Made by a program: the position numbers and the translations under genes
The notes under the pieces: model-generated
Told to the model about the DNA's origin: nothing
The model's database searches: none
Seen by the model: the letters and a program-made list of their open reading frames with translations, nothing else
Shown here: in pieces, positions 60,883-64,000 of the stretch
Position numbering within the stretch: position 1 is the first letter of the stretch
Layout: the number at the start of each line of letters is the position of its first letter
Origin: Hymenobacter tibetensis
Lineage (GTDB): Bacteria; Bacteroidota; Bacteroidia; Cytophagales; Hymenobacteraceae
Assembly (NCBI RefSeq): GCF_022827545.1
Contig: NZ_CP094669.1
Location: 3,934,001 to 3,998,000 of the forward strand
Direction of reading: 5' to 3'
DNA length: 64,000 nucleotides

Positions 60883-61332
60883 ATGACCGACGCTGAATTC
60901 CACCAAACCATCCGGCGCATTCGGGGGCGGCACTGGCTGCATTATTTGGCGCAGACGCTACTCATGGGCGGCGTAGTGCTAGCAGGCGGTAGCCGGGCCG
61001 CCGCCGGCAGCGACCCACAGCCGCAGCTGGCTTCGTGGCCGATACTGTTGCTGCTCGGCGCGCTGATTCCTTTGCTGGGGGTGCTGCTGTACGTGGTGGC
61101 CCGTCGGATGCAGCCCAACCTGCGGCGCCCGGCCGAACAGAATTTGCGGGTGTACCAGAGCCGGGTGTTTCTGCGCAACAGCTTGCTAAGCTTGCTGGCC
61201 TTGCCCCTACTGGTTTCCTACGTACTCACGCGGGCACCGCTGGATCTGGTGGCGGTGGGTGTTTTGCTGGGGGCGCTTTCGATTCTGACCCTACCTTCGG
61301 CCAAAACGTATCAGCGGTGGCTGCTTAGCTAA
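60883..61332 (+). CDS. Small integral membrane protein
   Basis: 149 residues starting MTDAEFHQTIRRIRGRHWLH. Four hydrophobic helices: LHYLAQTLLMGGVVLAGGS, SWPILLLLGALIPLLGVLLY, LLSLLALPLLVSYVLT and PLDLVAVGVLLGALSILTLP. Loops carry Arg-rich segments on the inside (RRMQPNLRRPAEQNL). The longer frame from 60589 has a poor N-terminus, so the ATG at 60883 is chosen. Ends 26 bases before menE, so the two could be co-transcribed; no function assigned. Confidence 0.7.
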   Translation: MTDAEFHQTIRRIRGRHWLHYLAQTLLMGGVVLAGGSRAAAGSDPQPQLASWPILLLLGALIPLLGVLLYVVARRMQPNLRRPAEQNLRVYQSRVFLRNSLLSLLALPLLVSYVLTRAPLDLVAVGVLLGALSILTLPSAKTYQRWLLS

Positions 61333-61358
61333 GCGTACGTATCACTTCTTTTTCACTG

Positions 61359-62495
61359 ATGGCATCCTCTTCCGACCTGCTTCCTGATTCTCTGCTGCTT
61401 AATGGCCGCGAGTTCCGCTATGCCGACATGCAACAGTACCCCGGCACCACCCCCTTCGAGCTGAACGGCTACGAAGCCAAAGTTCTCGACTTCTGCCGCC
61501 AATGGCTGAACGGCACGCAAGATGTGGCCCTGCACACTAGCGGCTCCACAGGTCAGCCCCAGCCCGTGCTCATGAAGCGGCATCAGCTGGAAGCCTCGGC
61601 CCGCCGCACCGGCGACTACTTCGACCTAGGCCCCGGTGACCGGATGCTGGTGTGCCTTAATTGCGAGTTTGTGGGCGGTATGATGATGCTAGTACGCGGC
61701 TTTGAGCGGCGCATGCACCTCACCATCGTGGAGCCCCAGGCCGACCCTTTTGCGCTGGTGCCGGCCGAGGCAGAATTCACGTTTGCCTCGTTTGTGCCCT
61801 TGCAGCTGCGGGCGGTTTTGGCCGCCGGGCACGCCCTGCGCCTCAACCAGATGAAAGCCATTCTAGTAGGCGGAGCCGCCGTGGACTCTGGTCTGGCGAA
61901 ACAAATCCGGCAGCTTACAGTGCCCGTGTACCTCACGTACGGCATGACCGAAACGGCCTCCCACATTGCGCTGCGCCGCCTCAATGGCTCGAAACCCACT
62001 ACGGCCTACCGCGTGCTGCCCGGCATTCACATAGACCAGGATGCCCGCGGTTGCCTCACCGTGCGAGCCGACGTCACCGACGACCAGCTGATCAGTACCA
62101 ACGACCGAGTGAAGCTGTTGGACGCGCATACTTTTGAGTGGCTGGGCCGGGCTGACTTTGTGATAAACAGCGGCGGCGTGAAGGTGCAAGCCGAAAAAGT
62201 GGAACAGGTGCTAGAAGTGGCCCTGATGGAGCTAGAGTTGCCGTCACGCCGGGTGTTTGTGGCTGGTCGGCCTGATGCGCGGTTGGGCGAGCAGGTAACC
62301 GCTTATCTGGAAGGCGAGCCACTGCCAGAAGAGCAGCAGCAACAGCTCCTAAGTTTGCTTCGCAAGCGCTTAGGAAAGTATGAGCGTCCTCGCGAGCTGG
62401 TGTACATTGGCGAGTTCCGCACCACCGATTCTGGCAAGCTCAATCGGCGGGCTACTCTGCAAGGCTTACCTGCATCCACCGAAACCGAAGAATAA
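61359..62495 (+). CDS. menE: o-Succinylbenzoate-CoA ligase (MenE)
   Basis: 378 residues of the AMP-forming ligase family; it activates OSB to OSB-CoA, the substrate of MenB. The P-loop LHTSGSTGQPQP (about 59-70), YGMTETASH and the C-terminal GRADFVINSGGVKVQAEKVE and the catalytic Lys region TDSGKLNRRAT are complete. At 378 aa it is shorter than full-size AMP ligases, as for Bacteroidetes MenE. It is about 3.5 kb past menB, separated by the DPP-IV gene and the AT-rich insert. A terminator lies at 62645. Confidence 0.92.
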   Translation: MASSSDLLPDSLLLNGREFRYADMQQYPGTTPFELNGYEAKVLDFCRQWLNGTQDVALHTSGSTGQPQPVLMKRHQLEASARRTGDYFDLGPGDRMLVCLNCEFVGGMMMLVRGFERRMHLTIVEPQADPFALVPAEAEFTFASFVPLQLRAVLAAGHALRLNQMKAILVGGAAVDSGLAKQIRQLTVPVYLTYGMTETASHIALRRLNGSKPTTAYRVLPGIHIDQDARGCLTVRADVTDDQLISTNDRVKLLDAHTFEWLGRADFVINSGGVKVQAEKVEQVLEVALMELELPSRRVFVAGRPDARLGEQVTAYLEGEPLPEEQQQQLLSLLRKRLGKYERPRELVYIGEFRTTDSGKLNRRATLQGLPASTETEE

Positions 62496-62957
62496 ACAAC
62501 ACCCAACAACGACGCGCGCAACATTACGCAATGCTTGAAAACAGATGACTTGCCGCTTTTCACCAGCGGTAGGGCTCTTGTAGGAACTATCTCTATACCA
62601 ACTCAGGTAAGACCACCCTCTATCGTATAGCATAGCTCGGCTCTAACTGCCCGTGAGGCTTTCTTCGGAAATCTCACGGGCAGTTTTTTTGTGCTCCTGA
62701 ATGCGTAATACCTACTTGCCACATTGTTTACTTCGTCCAATTTATAGCTTGATCTATTATCATTGTTTATATTGCATTATATCCTTTATAGCAGCTTCAT
62801 TTTATAATTATGAGCCACTGTAACTATATTATACTCATTTGACGACGTCAACACCTTTATCAATAATACAGCATAAGTTCACAACTACACGACATGAAAA
62901 CGGCTAGCTGCTGGCTTATATCAGGTCGTTGCAAAGAAGGAGCTCTTTACGTTTTAG
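62496..62957. other. Intergenic stretch downstream of menE
   Basis: About 460 bases. The first part holds the terminator listed next; 62700-62900 is AT-rich and without a frame of note. It must contain the promoter of the short membrane peptide gene if that is real. Confidence 0.4.
62645..62690 (+). terminator. Terminator after menE
   Basis: Perfect 13-bp stem AACTGCCCGTGAG and complement, with a 15-base loop and a following T-run (TTTTTTT). It is 150 bases after the menE stop. Confidence 0.8.
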
Positions 62958-63107
62958 ATGAAAGCATATCTACTCACTTGGCTTTTACTACTGGCTTTCG
63001 TTGCGGGCTTTACATTGGGCCGCGCCAATAGCACCCGCCCGGACCCCCGCCCTACCCCACCGTTGCGCTTGGCTCACGCGGAGCTACTACACGTTTGGGC
63101 CGCCTAG
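62958..63107 (+). CDS. Short membrane or exported peptide
   Basis: 49 residues from ATG at 62958: MKAYLLTWLLLLAFVAGFTL, then a polar Arg/Pro-rich tail (GRANSTRPDPRPTPPLRL). The first half is a hydrophobic helix of the signal-peptide or membrane-anchor type and there is a purine-rich AAGGAG about 15 bases upstream, at a poor distance. No family. It is too short to be sure; an overlapping frame from 62895 is less hydrophobic and less likely. Confidence 0.4.
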   Translation: MKAYLLTWLLLLAFVAGFTLGRANSTRPDPRPTPPLRLAHAELLHVWAA

Positions 63108-63145
63108 CGTAGCTAACGTCTTATAGTAGCACGCCACACCACAAG

Positions 63146-63868
63146 CTACCAGTCGGCGCGGCGCAGGCCGTGTTGGGTGAAAAGGCGCTGTCGGCCACGC
63201 ATTACCTTATACAGGTCGCCGAGGGAAAGCTTGACGCGGCCGTAGAAAACGGGGCCGTTCAGTTCGCGCTGCGTGAGGCTGTTCACCAAGAACGGCTGCC
63301 GCCAGCCTAGGCCCGTACCCAGGCCCATCCAACGGAAAATCCGCATTTGAGCGGCCAAGGAAGGCTCAACCAGCCAAATAACTCGTTTCGGAGAACGAAT
63401 GCCGCTGCCATCAGGCAGCGTGTACCGGGCGTACGTCTTGCCGACGCCTAGCTGAAGTTGAGTGGCTATTTCCCAGCGGGGGTTGCCCAGCACTACGTAC
63501 TCACCGTAGCCGGCCACGTAGCGCAGGCGCAGTTCTGCTGTGGTAGTTGCGGGCAGTTCGTTCGGGATGGGCTGGCGCGAAGGAATGCCATTACTGAGCA
63601 GATAAACCCCGATTCCGGTTCGTAGCCGTCCGCGCCACTCGATTCCTAACTTCAACCCCGGAATGGACACGAAGCGGCGGTTGACAATAGCATTCCGAAT
63701 ATCCAACTGAAAAACCGGCCGACGGTGCGGCATCCGCACGGTTACGCTGTCGGGGGGCAGGCCACTCTCCGCGGGCCACGCCGCTGCCTGGGCCGCACCG
63801 AGTCCGCTCAGCCACAGCCCCCAAGCTGCCAGAACCGGCCGCCAAGTATATTGAAACCACAGTATCAC
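63146..63868 (-). CDS. Exported beta-barrel-like outer membrane protein
   Basis: About 240 residues from a GTG at 63868, which places a signal peptide (LWFQYTWRPVLAAWGLWLSG, cut after AQA) at the N-terminus. The rest has alternating strands (RPVFQLDIRNAIVN; LKLGIEWRGRLRTGIGVYLL; EYVVLGNPRWEIATQLQLGV) with aromatic ends, as in outer-membrane barrels. The frame stays open beyond 63970 to the edge of the window, so the true start might be elsewhere; a GTG at 63970 would add a basic stretch of 34 residues. No family recognised. Confidence 0.6.
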   Translation of the reverse strand: MILWFQYTWRPVLAAWGLWLSGLGAAQAAAWPAESGLPPDSVTVRMPHRRPVFQLDIRNAIVNRRFVSIPGLKLGIEWRGRLRTGIGVYLLSNGIPSRQPIPNELPATTTAELRLRYVAGYGEYVVLGNPRWEIATQLQLGVGKTYARYTLPDGSGIRSPKRVIWLVEPSLAAQMRIFRWMGLGTGLGWRQPFLVNSLTQRELNGPVFYGRVKLSLGDLYKVMRGRQRLFTQHGLRRADW

Positions 63869-64000
63869 GGCGCAAGGTACAACCCAGATACGGGTAAGTG
63901 GTAGCTTATCCTTTGCCTGCGGTTCACCCAACCCGATACTGCGGTTCACCGCTCGCCTTCGCCGGTTCACCTCTTTTGCCCGTGTTGGGGCGCCCCAAGG

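Overview
This 64-kb window looks like chromosome from a Cytophagales bacterium close to Hymenobacter (Bacteroidetes). The signs are type IX secretion (T9SS) sorting domains of both kinds (PorSS type A and gliding-motility/CHU_C type B), a T9SS plug protein (DUF5103), a PUR-alpha-like DUF3276 protein, DUF3667, a DPP-IV-like peptidase, a TonB-dependent receptor with a carboxypeptidase-regulatory N-domain, a near absence of Shine-Dalgarno sequences, and TAnnTTTG-type -7 promoter elements. Most of it is moderately GC-rich core genome. A few tracts are visibly richer in A and T (about 16.2-17.1, 19.2-20.5, 33.5-36.9 and 59.2-60.0 kb) and look acquired or less adapted. I saw no tRNA, rRNA, CRISPR array, complete insertion sequence or prophage.

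Layout. 0-10 kb: an AlkA-type glycosylase cut by the left edge, small proteins, a large secreted CHU_C protein, a DUF58 protein, a DUF3276 protein, the YchF GTPase, a PhnA-domain protein and an M48 metalloprotease. 10-16 kb: the DUF5103 gene diverges from a tight three-gene operon (PhoX-like secreted phosphatase, secreted leucine-rich-repeat protein, imelysin-like/di-haem cytochrome c peroxidase fusion) whose genes overlap by 1-4 bases. 16-21 kb: a metallophosphoesterase, an ABC-F ATPase, an AT-rich lone DUF4062 gene that may be a defence effector, and a frame-broken Uma2 nuclease gene. 21-33 kb: a lipoprotein, ketopantoate-reductase-like protein, amidase, PPP-type phosphatase, DUF2256, PAS protein, a truncated desaturase remnant, a large AsmA-like protein, a DinB-like protein, a 2H phosphoesterase, a small membrane protein and an SDR. 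33-43 kb: a membrane-tailed serine hydrolase diverging from a membrane-anchored AraC regulator, a CPBP protease, two more AraC genes and two tandem SDR paralogues. 43-51 kb: DUF3667, a deoxyhypusine-synthase-like enzyme, HslV, a TonB-dependent receptor and the pyruvate dehydrogenase E2 with a duplicated lipoyl domain.

51-62.5 kb holds most of menaquinone biosynthesis: menI-like thioesterase, menF, menD and menB together, then a DPP-IV peptidase and an AT-rich insert, then menE. MenA and MenC are not in the window. Together these genes turn chorismate into dihydroxynaphthoate for the respiratory quinone. The right end has a short membrane peptide gene and an outer-membrane-like protein.

Intergenic space is rich in perfect or near-perfect hairpins. 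Many are plain terminators with an AGCCCGC core. Others (15981-16040, 31411-31499, 55651-55738) look like dispersed palindromic repeats. The candidates most worth following are the PhoX-LRR-imelysin/peroxidase operon and the lone DUF4062 gene. All functional calls rest on motif recognition by eye; no database search was run.
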